Shown: one piece after another, positions 21,824 to 31,600 of the stretch
Layout of the letters: each line of letters begins with the position of its first letter
Numbering within the stretch: position 1 is the first letter of the stretch
Assembly: GCA_947502495.1 (NCBI GenBank)
Contig: CANNAC010000017.1
Span: 1 to 49,324 of the forward strand
Source: an uncultured Flavobacteriaceae bacterium
Lineage (GTDB): Bacteria; Bacteroidota; Bacteroidia; Flavobacteriales; Flavobacteriaceae
DNA length: 49,324 nucleotides
Reading direction: 5' to 3'
The notes under the pieces: generated by a model
Seen by the model: only the letters and a program-made list of their open reading frames with translations
What the model was told of the DNA's origin: nothing
Database searches by the model: none
Translations under genes and position numbers: made by a program

Positions 21824-22507
21824 TTAAGGTGTAGAATTAGAAACCTGTAACATTTTACCATTATACAATTGATTTCCTGTTAGTGCAAAGTTATGAATAT
21901 ATGCTGCCATTTGTGCCGCTGTTGTTGGTGCTTTATAATCTGGAAAAGCCTCTTTAAGCATTTCGGTTTGTACGGCTCCTAAAGCTAACACGTTAAATTG
22001 CGGCCCTGTTTCTTTGTATTCTTCGGCCAGTAACTCTGTTAATGTAATTACCGCACCTTTACTAGAACTATATGCAGCAAGTCCTGGAAATTTCATACTT
22101 CCTTGAACGCCTCCCATAGAGCTTATAGTTACCACATGACTATCGTGTTTCATAAAAGGTAAAACGGTTCTAGACATTTCGGCAACACCAAAAACGTTGG
22201 TTCTGTATACGTTTTCAAAATCTTCCATGGTCGTTTCTGCAAATGGTTGATTTAATAAGGTTCCTGCATTATTAATCAAGACATCTACGTGTTTCCATTC
22301 CGCTTTAATAAATGCTTCTACTTTTTTATAATCTTCTGCTTTGCTTAAATCAAAAGCCATAGAAGTAATATTTTCAAAATGTAGATTATTTACGGGCTGG
22401 GCATTTCGTGATAACGCCAATACATTATGTCCTTGGTTTGCAAAAAGGTGAACTAGTTCAAAACCAATTCCTCTACTTGTTCCTGTAATTATTATATTTT
22501 TACTCAT
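21824..22507 (-). CDS. Short-chain dehydrogenase/reductase
   Basis: A 227-aa classical SDR. TGTSRGIG is the NAD(P)-binding glycine motif, VLINNAG the stabilising motif, and the Ser (ISSMGG) plus YSSSK give the catalytic Ser-Tyr-Lys set. Substrate cannot be told from sequence. Its start overlaps the upstream M28 peptidase stop by 8 bp (22500-22507, ATGAGTAA), so the two are translationally coupled. Confidence 0.85.
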   Translation of the reverse strand: MSKNIIITGTSRGIGFELVHLFANQGHNVLALSRNAQPVNNLHFENITSMAFDLSKAEDYKKVEAFIKAEWKHVDVLINNAGTLLNQPFAETTMEDFENVYRTNVFGVAEMSRTVLPFMKHDSHVVTISSMGGVQGSMKFPGLAAYSSSKGAVITLTELLAEEYKETGPQFNVLALGAVQTEMLKEAFPDYKAPTTAAQMAAYIHNFALTGNQLYNGKMLQVSNSTP

Positions 22508-23546
22508 CTTTCAGTTTAACTTCTTTAGTTGGTGCATTCATCATTCCTTCTAGTGCAGGAATCATTTTATTCATAAAACTAGCCATGTGTTCATAATCCA
22601 TCTCACTAGCCTCATCATCTACATGATGGTAATATTCAAAATTTGTAAAATCGAAAGTGGAAATGGCATGTGCTGGAATATTTAATTCCTTATAAAACGG
22701 AAAATTATCGGATCTCATAAATAGATTAAACTCCTTTGCTTTCGGAAAAAATCCTACGATTTCTTCTCCTGCATATCGATTTAAAGTTTCACCAAAATTA
22801 GAGCGTTCAAAACCACTCATATACGCCATCAATTCATCTGCTACTCTAGGTACACCAATCATTTCAAAATTAATCATGGTATAGGCATTAAATCCTGCTT
22901 CCTGAAGCCTTTTTGCTAAATGCGCAGAACCTTTTAATCCCATTTCTTCTGCAGAATAAAGCGTCACCAGAATACTACGCTTATTGGTTTTTGTTTTTGC
23001 AAAATACGCTGCAAACTCCATTGCTGCTATGGTTCCAGATGCATCGTCATTTGCGCCATTTGCAATACTATCGCCATCTACTTCTTTTGCGAAACCTATA
23101 TGATCATAATGTCCGCCTAAAATAATATACTCGTTCTTTAATTTTGGGTCATTTCCTTCTACCACACCAACGATATTAAATCCTTTTATGGTACTAACTT
23201 CTGCTGTACTATCTGCACTTTGCTTTTTCTCTACTAGAAAATCATCACGATACGTTTCAAAGTAAGGTATAATAGCGTTGTCTTTTAAGAAATTCTCTAT
23301 AAACACTGCAGCTTTTTCAATACCAACGCTTCCTGTTGCTCTACCTTCTAGTTCATCGGACGCCAAATACTCCATGCTTTTTTGAATGGATGCTATGGAG
23401 ATCGATGCTTCTTTAAGTGTACTACTGCTAGCTTGCGCAACGTTTTCAGAACCTGTTTCTGTAATCGCATCCGTGGTTGTAGTCACTTTTGAAGATCCAC
23501 AACTTAAAATGGAAACTAAAATTAGTAATGCTAGTATTTTTCTCAT
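22500..23546 (-). CDS. M28-family metallopeptidase lipoprotein
   Basis: A 348-aa lipoprotein (MRKILALLILVSILSC, lipid Cys16) with an M28 aminopeptidase domain. Zinc-ligand motifs are GGHYDHIGF (His, Asp), ANGANDDASGTIAAME (bridging Asp) and TLYSAEEMGLKGS (catalytic Glu and metal-binding Glu), with a later Asp in MRSDNFPF and His in YYHHVDDE. It would trim peptides at the cell envelope for nutrition. It is the first gene of a two-gene unit with the SDR. The Ser/Thr-rich linker after the lipid Cys (about 17-45) is typical. Confidence 0.88.
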   Translation of the reverse strand: MRKILALLILVSILSCGSSKVTTTTDAITETGSENVAQASSSTLKEASISIASIQKSMEYLASDELEGRATGSVGIEKAAVFIENFLKDNAIIPYFETYRDDFLVEKKQSADSTAEVSTIKGFNIVGVVEGNDPKLKNEYIILGGHYDHIGFAKEVDGDSIANGANDDASGTIAAMEFAAYFAKTKTNKRSILVTLYSAEEMGLKGSAHLAKRLQEAGFNAYTMINFEMIGVPRVADELMAYMSGFERSNFGETLNRYAGEEIVGFFPKAKEFNLFMRSDNFPFYKELNIPAHAISTFDFTNFEYYHHVDDEASEMDYEHMASFMNKMIPALEGMMNAPTKEVKLKDE

Positions 23547-23605
23547 AGTAATTCCCTTGAAAATTGGGTATCTGATTTAATTAATAATATTTAGAGTTTA
23601 AAGAT

Positions 23606-23637
23606 AAAAAAAACCTAACTCAAATAATTGAATTAGG
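23606..23637 (-). terminator. Terminator of the pdh operon
   Basis: CCTAACTCAA (23614-23623) pairs with TTGAATTAGG (23628-23637); on the minus strand an eight-T run follows. It lies about 65 bases after the pdhC stop. Confidence 0.8.
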
Positions 23638-23702
23638 CTTTTGTTTTATTGCGATTCTTCGACTGTGCTCCGAATCACATATTATATAATGCAAATCCTA
23701 TT

Positions 23703-25319
23703 TTAAACTAACATGGTTACAGGATTTTCAATATACCCTTTTAAGGTTTGTAAAAACATAGATCCTGTTGCTCCGTCTACTGTTCTGTGATCACAAGCAA
23801 GTGTTAATTTCATTGTGTTACCCACAACAATTTGTCCTTCTTTTACTACCGGTTTTTCAACAATATTTCCAACAGAAAGAATTGCAGAATTTGGCTGATT
23901 GATAATCGAAGTAAAACTCTCTATACCAAACATTCCTAAATTAGAAATAGTGAAAGTACTACCTTCCATTTCATCTAATGCTAATTTCTTATTTCTTGCT
24001 TTACCAGCATATTCTCTTACGGCTGCTCCTATTTGTGGTAAACTTTGCTCGTTAGCAAATTTTACTACAGGAACTAATAAACCATCTGGAACTGCAACAG
24101 CAACACCTACATGTACATGGTTATTTAATTGCATTCTATCATCAAACCATTGTGAGTTTACTTGCGGATGCTGTTTTAATGCTAAAGCACATGCTTTAAC
24201 AATCATATCATTATACGATATTTTGATATCGGGAATAGAATTGTATTGCTTTCTAAATGCAATTGCATTCTCCATATCAAACTCCACATTTAAATAATAA
24301 TGTGGTGCTGTAAACTTAGATTTCGCTAAGTTTTTAGCAATCGCTTTACGCATATTAGAATTTGGTACCTCATCAAAATCTTCCTGACCTGTTGGTACAA
24401 ATTTACCAACTGAAGCAGTAGCAGCTGCAGGTGTATAATTTTCTATATCGCGTTTTACAATTCTTCCGTTTTCACCAGAACCTTGTACTTGTGCTAAGTT
24501 AATTCCTTTTTCATCTGCCATTTTCTTTGCTAGTGGCGAAACGAATACACGTCCGTTAGCATTTAAATTAGCATTTGAATTTGCAACAGGTTTCGATGCT
24601 TCCTTTTTAGGCGCATCTTTTTTAGGTGCTTCTTTTTTAGTTTCTGCAGATTTAGGTGCTTCTTCTTTTTTATCTGTAGTACCTTCTGCATTAAAGTTCT
24701 TGGCAATTCCAGAAACATCTGTTCCTTTTGGGCCAATGATAGCTAAAAGCGCATCTACCTTTGCAGTATCTCCTTCCTCTAAACCAATATATAATAAAGT
24801 TCCAGATTGAAAAGATTCAAACTCCATGGTTGCTTTATCGGTTTCAATTTCTGCAAGGATATCTCCTTCTTCGACAACATCACCAATTTTTTTAAGCCAT
24901 GTTGCAACGGTACCTTCTTCCATGGTATCACTTAACCTTGGCATCGTCACTACGATTACTCCTTCTGGTAAGTCTTCATCTTCATTAGAAGCATTTTCTA
25001 CTTCTGTAGTAGCTTCTTCTTTTTCTTCTTCTTTAGAAGCATCTTCTTTTGCGCCAGAGATTAAAGCAGAAACATCTTCTCCTTCTTCTCCTATAATTGC
25101 AAGAAGTTCATCTACTTTGGTAGTTTCACCTTCTTGAATACCTATATATAATAAAACACCTTCATGAAAAGATTCAAATTCCATGGTTGCTTTATCGGTT
25201 TCAATTTCTGCAAGAATGTCTCCTTCTTCTATTTTATCGCCAACTTTTTTAAGCCACGTTGCAACAGTACCTTCTTCCATCGTGTCGCTCAATCGAGGCA
25301 TGTTTATTATTTCTGCCAT
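23703..25319 (-). CDS. pdhC: Pyruvate dehydrogenase E2 (dihydrolipoyl acetyltransferase)
   Basis: A 538-aa E2 subunit with two lipoyl domains (about 1-77 and 119-197; lipoylated Lys43 and Lys162 in ETDKATMEFESF), two Glu/Lys/Ala-rich linkers, a peripheral-subunit-binding domain (VFVSPLAKKMADEKG...GSGENGRIVKRDIE) and the C-terminal acetyltransferase domain, where DHRTVDGATGS has the catalytic His/Asp. It transfers acetyl groups from E1 to CoA. The two lipoyl domains are nearly identical. It starts 3 bases after the pdhA stop. The E1-beta gene is not in the window. Confidence 0.96.
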   Translation of the reverse strand: MAEIINMPRLSDTMEEGTVATWLKKVGDKIEEGDILAEIETDKATMEFESFHEGVLLYIGIQEGETTKVDELLAIIGEEGEDVSALISGAKEDASKEEEKEEATTEVENASNEDEDLPEGVIVVTMPRLSDTMEEGTVATWLKKIGDVVEEGDILAEIETDKATMEFESFQSGTLLYIGLEEGDTAKVDALLAIIGPKGTDVSGIAKNFNAEGTTDKKEEAPKSAETKKEAPKKDAPKKEASKPVANSNANLNANGRVFVSPLAKKMADEKGINLAQVQGSGENGRIVKRDIENYTPAAATASVGKFVPTGQEDFDEVPNSNMRKAIAKNLAKSKFTAPHYYLNVEFDMENAIAFRKQYNSIPDIKISYNDMIVKACALALKQHPQVNSQWFDDRMQLNNHVHVGVAVAVPDGLLVPVVKFANEQSLPQIGAAVREYAGKARNKKLALDEMEGSTFTISNLGMFGIESFTSIINQPNSAILSVGNIVEKPVVKEGQIVVGNTMKLTLACDHRTVDGATGSMFLQTLKGYIENPVTMLV

Positions 25320-25322
25320 AGC

Positions 25323-26321
25323 TTATAATTTATGTTGAATGAATGGATAATCTTCTTGTTCGTAAACTACATCATACATTAAGCTCTTATCTGGGTAAGG
25401 AGATTCGTCTGCAAATTTCTCACATTCGTTTACTAAATCTTTTACGCGCTTCGCAATCACTTTAATATCGTCTTCTGTAGCGTATTTTTTATCTAAAATA
25501 ACTTCTTTTACTTGCGTAATAGGATCTATTTTCTTGTACTCTTCTACTTCGTCTTTTGTTCTGTAATGTTGTGCATCACTCATAGAGTGCCCTCTATAAC
25601 GGTATGTTTTCAATTCTAAGAATGTTGGTCCGTCACCACGACGAGCACGTTCTAGCGCTTCATCAAAAGCTTCAGCCACTTTTATTGGGTTCATTCCATC
25701 TACTGGTCCGCAAGGCATTTCATAACCTAAACCTAGTTTCCAAATATCGGTATGGTTTGCAGTACGCTCTACAGAAGTTCCCATTGCGTACCCATTGTTT
25801 TCACAAACAAAAACTACTGGTAATTTCCATAACATTGCCATGTTAAAAGTTTCATGTAAAGAACCTTGTCTAGCTGCACCATCACCAAAACAGCAAATAG
25901 TTACTGCTCCTGTTTCATGGTATTTATCTCCAAAAGCCATTCCTGCTCCTAAAGGTATTTGACCACCAACAATACCATGACCACCATAAAATCCTTTTTC
26001 TTTTGAGAATATATGCATAGAACCACCAAGACCTTGAGAGGTTCCTGTTGCTTTACCAAATAATTCTGCCATTACGCGTTTTGGATCTACACCCATTCCT
26101 ATTGGTTGTACGTGATTTCTATATGCAGTTATCATTTTATCTTTAGAAAGATCCATTGCATGTAAAGCTCCTGCTAGTACTGCTTCTTGACCATTATAAA
26201 GGTGAAGAAAACCTCTTACTTTTTGTTGGATATATACTGCGGCTAGTTTGTCTTCAAACTTTCGCCAGAATAACATATCTTCATACCATTTAAGGTATAC
26301 TTCTTTGGTGATTTTTTGCAT
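25323..26321 (-). CDS. pdhA: Pyruvate dehydrogenase E1 component, alpha subunit
   Basis: A 332-aa E1-alpha chain that binds TPP. GDGAARQGSLHETFNMAMLW is the TPP motif (GDG through about 28 residues to the N of CENNGYAMGT), and YRYRGHSMSDAQHYR is the conserved loop. GLGGSMHIF and GGHGIVGGQIPLGAGMA are E1-alpha hallmarks. It decarboxylates pyruvate together with E1-beta. It is the first gene of pdhA-pdhC. As in many Flavobacteriaceae, E1-beta is encoded apart. Confidence 0.95.
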   Translation of the reverse strand: MQKITKEVYLKWYEDMLFWRKFEDKLAAVYIQQKVRGFLHLYNGQEAVLAGALHAMDLSKDKMITAYRNHVQPIGMGVDPKRVMAELFGKATGTSQGLGGSMHIFSKEKGFYGGHGIVGGQIPLGAGMAFGDKYHETGAVTICCFGDGAARQGSLHETFNMAMLWKLPVVFVCENNGYAMGTSVERTANHTDIWKLGLGYEMPCGPVDGMNPIKVAEAFDEALERARRGDGPTFLELKTYRYRGHSMSDAQHYRTKDEVEEYKKIDPITQVKEVILDKKYATEDDIKVIAKRVKDLVNECEKFADESPYPDKSLMYDVVYEQEDYPFIQHKL

Positions 26322-26494
26322 TGGTAGTGCTACTTTAAAGAAATTATAAAATTATATTTTTTGGATACCAATCTTAAATTGGCATTCGCTGCTTTTACTA
26401 TGGAATTCTTTCTGAAAACAATTTTACAGAAATTAGTTCCACTAACAAAAGTAATACTTTAGTTAGGAATAAAAAAGGCTGAAAATCCTAAAAT

Positions 26495-26516
26495 TTTTCG
26501 AAATCGATTTCGAAAA
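26495..26516. repeat. 22-bp perfect palindrome after cdd
   Basis: TTTTCGAAAT-CGATTTCGAAAA reads the same on both strands. It starts 3 bases after the cdd stop codon. It may act as a terminator stem for cdd or as an operator for pdhA; the sequence alone does not decide. Confidence 0.6.
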
Positions 26517-26518
26517 CA

Positions 26519-27001
26519 CTAAAGTGCAGATTTATCGAAAACCAAAGGAAGTAAATTAGCTAAAGAATGTGATTTTGCTACTTTCCCTGTTTCTCCCATA
26601 AAATAAATTTCGATGTCTTCATCTTGCTTTACTTCATACTCTGCGATTGCTTGTCTGCATGCTCCACAAGGAGGAATTGGTGTCATGGTTTGATGTAACG
26701 TGGAACCCGCAGTAATTGCCATGCTTATCATTTTAACACCTGGGTATTTTGCTCCTGCGTAATAAATTGCAGTACGTTCGGCACATAAGCCAGAAGGATA
26801 TGATGCATTTTCTTGATTGCTTCCGGTTACTACTTCTCCGTTTTCAAGAGCTATTGCTGCTCCAACAAGAAATTTAGAATACGGTGCGTAGGCTTTTTCT
26901 CTAGCTTCCATAGCTTGCTCCATTAAGGAAGCAATGTTTTTTGGTAATTCGTTAAAATCATCAAAAACGCTTAAGGTAGATTCTATTTTTATTTCTTTCA
27001 T
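26519..27001 (-). CDS. cdd: Cytidine deaminase
   Basis: A 160-aa homotetramer-type cytidine deaminase that converts cytidine and deoxycytidine to uridine and deoxyuridine. CAERTAI (Cys73 and catalytic Glu75) and PPCGACRQ (Cys112, Cys115) form the zinc site, with the substrate loop SKFLVGAAI and NQENASYPSG. Length is a little longer than the 130-aa norm because of a helical N-terminal extension (MKEIKIESTLSVFDD). A cytosolic pyrimidine salvage enzyme, it stands alone between pdhA and porV. Confidence 0.93.
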   Translation of the reverse strand: MKEIKIESTLSVFDDFNELPKNIASLMEQAMEAREKAYAPYSKFLVGAAIALENGEVVTGSNQENASYPSGLCAERTAIYYAGAKYPGVKMISMAITAGSTLHQTMTPIPPCGACRQAIAEYEVKQDEDIEIYFMGETGKVAKSHSLANLLPLVFDKSAL

Positions 27002-27334
27002 CTATTCGTTTTTATTACCTTTTATTTGAGAGATGCAACATGATTCATACTGCATCCATTTGGGGTTATTTATTAATGCTACCTCTTTTATAGTTTAAAT
27101 ATAGGAAACTATATTAAACAAAAAAATTTTAAAACAACGGATTCTATTGGTTTCTACTTCCTTTAAACTTTCAGATAAAATAAAACCATAACGAATGCTA
27201 TGCTTACATTTTGTAATTCCTTTAAAGAAAAATAGACATCAAATTTAGGATCAATCCTTTTAAAACCCATTTGGTATTAGACAAGAAAACTATTGCTTTT
27301 GGCAATAGTTTTCCTTGTATTTATGTTATTAGTA
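27002..27334. other. Intergenic region between cdd and porV
   Basis: 333 bp without a gene. It holds a hairpin that probably terminates porV on the minus strand (27285-27313, GAAAACTATTGC/GCAATAGTTTTC); the remainder is plain AT-rich spacer. Confidence 0.6.
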
Positions 27335-28579
27335 TTAATATTCTGTGTACGTATCTGCACCAAGATTAAAGGCTAGAGAAAAACGTAATGTATTTTCTAA
27401 AGGACTTGGCACTTTAGATGCACTGAATAAATACGATAAATCAACAGTAACCGAACTAAATTTAAATCCTGCTCCTAAAGCAAAAAACTTTCTTGCTCCT
27501 TTTTCGTCACTCTCATTAAAGTATCCTCCTCTAAAAGCAAAGGAGTCTTGGTAGGAATACTCTGCACCAATAGCATAGGTAAATTCTTTAAGTTCTTCAC
27601 TAAAACCTCCTGGTGCATCACCAAAAGATTGAAACATACCAGAAATAAAACTTACATCTGGGTCTTTACCATCAATAATAATTGAAGTACCTGGATTGGT
27701 TTGAGAACCTAGAGTATCTTCATCTTCTTGATAACCTGGATTATCCCCACTTTCTGTATAATTATATTCCGTTCCTGTTACCGGAGGTGTTGGCACTAAT
27801 AATTTAGTAACTTCTCCAGTTACGGCAACTTTATTATAATCATCTAATATAAAATCGAAACCACCACCTAAACGTAAGGTTGTTGGTTGAAAGTTTTCTA
27901 CGCCACCTTCTGAGTATTTAAATTTAGGTCCTATATTTTGAATCGCAAATCCTAAACGGGTTCTACCATTAAAACTATCGTACGCTTCTTCTTCACTTTG
28001 GTAATATCCTGAAATATCTACACCAAAGGTACTTGCCGCTGTTGCATCTTCATCAATACCGTTTAGTTTTAAATCGGAACGTAAATAACGCATACCTACA
28101 GACATTGCAAATTGCTCACTTAATTTTAATGCATAAGCTGCATCAATAGTAAACTCATTTGGTCTTTGCACTAAAGCTTCCGAAAATTCATCTTGAACAA
28201 ACTCAATATCTCCTAAAGAGAAATATTTTAAACTTGCTGAAAAAGCACTTCTTTCATTTAACTTATTATAATAGGTTAAGTTTCCTAAGAAAATATCTTT
28301 AACTAAGTTACTTAGATAAGGTGTATAACTTACACCTACTCCTTGTTTATCTGTTGCAAATGCATATTTGGAAGGATTCCATTGTTGCGAAAACGCATCT
28401 ACGGATGTTGCAACTCCCATATCTCCCATTGCTGCACCTCTTGCATCTGGTGCAATAAGTAAAAATGGAACTCCTGTTGTAATTACTCTAGAATCGTTTG
28501 GATCTGCAATTACAGTGGTTTGCGCATTTATTTTAACAATGAATAGTAAGCATGTTATAGTTAAAATTGACTTCTTCAT
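27335..28579 (-). CDS. porV: Type IX secretion system outer membrane protein PorV
   Basis: A beta-barrel partner of PorU in the T9SS attachment complex; it collects cargo proteins at the outer membrane. Start at ATG 28579 gives a good signal peptide (MKKSILTITCLLFIVKINAQ); a frame from 28600 adds seven residues in front. PorV hallmarks are GVPFLLIAPDARGAAMGDMGVAT and SQQWNPSKYAF, then FadL-like barrel strands and a C-terminal aromatic end (FNLGADTYTEY). It lies 34 bases downstream of porU, so the two are one operon. Length is typical (about 414 aa). Confidence 0.95.
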   Translation of the reverse strand: MKKSILTITCLLFIVKINAQTTVIADPNDSRVITTGVPFLLIAPDARGAAMGDMGVATSVDAFSQQWNPSKYAFATDKQGVGVSYTPYLSNLVKDIFLGNLTYYNKLNERSAFSASLKYFSLGDIEFVQDEFSEALVQRPNEFTIDAAYALKLSEQFAMSVGMRYLRSDLKLNGIDEDATAASTFGVDISGYYQSEEEAYDSFNGRTRLGFAIQNIGPKFKYSEGGVENFQPTTLRLGGGFDFILDDYNKVAVTGEVTKLLVPTPPVTGTEYNYTESGDNPGYQEDEDTLGSQTNPGTSIIIDGKDPDVSFISGMFQSFGDAPGGFSEELKEFTYAIGAEYSYQDSFAFRGGYFNESDEKGARKFFALGAGFKFSSVTVDLSYLFSASKVPSPLENTLRFSLAFNLGADTYTEY

Positions 28580-28613
28580 GTGGTATCTTTTATTTGACAA
28601 ATATAAATTAATA

Positions 28614-31600
28614 TTATAGTATTACAAGTTTCTCTATTTTTTCGACCTTTTTATTTAGTGTATTCGAACGCACCGTTAGCTTGTAGACATAAACTCCCTT
28701 ACCGATTTTGTCTCCAAAATCATCACGTCCATCCCAAATAATATCTCTAGAAAGTGCGGATGCACCTTTTCCACAACATTCTGAACTGTTGGTTTGCCCA
28801 TTTAACGTTCTTACCAATTTTCCGGAAACGGTGAATATCTGTACAGAAACGTCTAAAGGTTCTGAACTATTGTGATTAAACCAAAATTCTGTATAATTTA
28901 CAAAAGGATTTGGGTAATTTAACACGTTATTAATTACTAGTTTTTCGTCTTCATCATAGACAACAAATTGAATTTCTTGTGTCGAGGAATTATTATACAC
29001 ATCCCAAGCTTTCAGGCTTAAAGTGTGTATCCCTGGTTCTAAATCTCTAAATGGATAATTTACTAATCCTTTGGTATAATCGTCTACTTCTGTTTGGTAA
29101 TAATCATTTAATACATACGGATTTGTTTCATCGCCATCAATAATTGCTACAATATCATGACCAATACCGCTGGCTGTATTGATTCCGTTTTCATCTTCTA
29201 ATTTCACTAATAGCGAAGGAGATTCATTGGTAATACCTCCAGAAACAAAACTTTCGTCATTCATATAAAGCGTTACTAAAGGCCCAGTATTATCTTCTGG
29301 CGCATTGGCATTTATTCCTCCAATCTTAATGGTTTCTATACTTGCTCCAGTTTGATCTTGTAAAAATGGAATTTCGGATTTCGCATAAAAACTTGCTTTA
29401 CCAAAACCAACAGGAATACCAATATCTCTTGGCACCACAAAATCGAATTCAAACAATCCGTTGGTTATAGATGCTTGCCCTCTAAAGATTATTTCTCCAA
29501 GTGTTTTAAAATCTAAATATATAAACTGACCATTTTCACGAGTAAAATCGTTAGCCAATGTTGTTCTATCAATTTCTTTATCATAAATGGTTGTCGATAA
29601 TACACCATTATAATTTGTAAGTACATTACCAGAAACATCTGTTACTTCTCCAGATAAGGTTACATGACTTAAAGCCTCTAACGTATCTGTTGTCTCTGCA
29701 ATAGATACATCATTAATTTTAGTAAGTCGGATACTGGGTTTTGCAAAAGTCAATTTCATTGCTGGATCTCCAATAAAGAATACTAATCTTCTTTGTGGCG
29801 TACTAGATACAGAAGGATCGTTTTTTGTTAATCTTAAAGCTTCTGCTACCGAAGGATACTCATCATCTTGATATGCATCGGAATCATTATAAGAAAACAT
29901 ATACTCCCCTAAAACTTCATTTAAGGTAATCCCTACACTTACAAATATTTTTCTTGTTGTAGAAATCAAGCATACTGCGCCTCCGGTAGGATTCCAAAAC
30001 ATATATTCTCCTGCGGTTGGCCTTAACGGATTATCAAATCTGGTATACTCACAAGTTACCGTGATAAAACAATTTAACTTACAAACGTTATTTAAGTCCT
30101 GCGCTTCTGGTTTTTCAAAAATATGCTCATGCGCAAGTCCGTCTTCACCACCATGCCCAAAGTAATTAACTACTAGCGCACCATTTTCTAAGGCACTAAC
30201 CATTGCTTCATTTACTTTAGGATAACGCGCTCCACCTGCAGATGCTTCTTGTAAATACGCATCGGAATGTATTTTTATCGGATTTAAAAAAGGTTTATTT
30301 GCTACTATAAGATTTGCCAATTCATCGGTAGTTTCTTGAAGTACTTTTTCCCAAGCCTCATCTACATCATCTGATACTACCACAAAATTATTTCTCCAAC
30401 TACCATAACTTGCTTCATTGTGATAGGATATAATCTTATCGACAACTTCCTTAGCTTGTTGCGTATCGTCAACAAGAATCCTACCAACTGCGATGTCTAA
30501 TTTTTCGGAAGCTTCCATACTTCCTTCATTTTCATCCATCATTCCAAAAAAGTCATCCGACACAAAAGAGCTTGTTAAATTAAAGCTTTCGATAGCGTGC
30601 CATGAAGGGACAATATTGGTGTTATTAGGTAATCTTTCCTTATAATCTATAGAACCATCCCCAAAAAGGCATAAATACTTTATTTTATTCCCTGGCGCAC
30701 TTGCGTTATCATAGATGTATTTTACAAAGTTTCGAATAGCACCAATATCTTGATTACCAGTACTAAACTCGGCATATATTCTATCTAGCGTTTCCACTTT
30801 AACATTTAAGCCATATTGCTGTCTGTTGATTTCTGCAAGTCGTTCTGCTTGTGTTAAAAGATAAGTAGGAGTTACAATTAAATAATCTACATCCTGAAAC
30901 TCTCCTTGATTATTTAAAAAAATGGTTCCTTTTAGATCTTGATTAGCAACACTTGTATTAGAATCTCTTAGCGGTTCATAAAAATCTTCCGTTGTTACCA
31001 CAGCATATTCCTTGAAACTACCTAAGTTAGAAGTAAAGCTAAAACTTGCACTTGCGTCTGTATTCACTGCTGTTGTTATGTTGTATAAATCTGTAACATC
31101 CCAAACTTCGGAAACATTAGCGGCATTGCTTAATGTGTATCTTCCAATTCCAGAAGCTCTTATAACTTCATTATTTTTAAAGAGAAATTGATTTCCCGAA
31201 AAATTTAATGCACGAGTAGCTTCTATAGAAACATAATCTAAATAGGCATTTGCACTTGGATTTCCTGCGTTATCATGGGTTAAACCAATAGATACCGCAT
31301 CAGAATTAATAGTTACATTTCCATTAAATACAGATTCCATTGCTAAATTATCACCAGTAAGCGCCGTTAAAGTCATGGTTGTAACTGTATTTCCATTTAT
31401 ATCGACCTGCATCGTTGAAGGCGTTTCTGCATCGGATGCAATATATACTTTAAGCGTTGCTGGTTCTGTTGAAACTATATCCGGAAAACTAAAGTCAAAG
31501 GTTTTGCTATTTTCTATATCAAATTTATCACCAAACCATCTTCTTCCTACATTCACCAAGTTATATTCATCTACTTCATGAAATTGGTAATCTTGAAATT

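Noticed and set aside
22913-23125. Plus-strand frame opposite the M28 peptidase
   Set aside because: The well-supported peptidase lies on the other strand and the frame has no family motif.
24826-25137. Ser/Ala-rich plus-strand frame inside pdhC
   Set aside because: It is opposite the Glu/Lys/Ala linkers and lipoyl repeats; a shadow frame.
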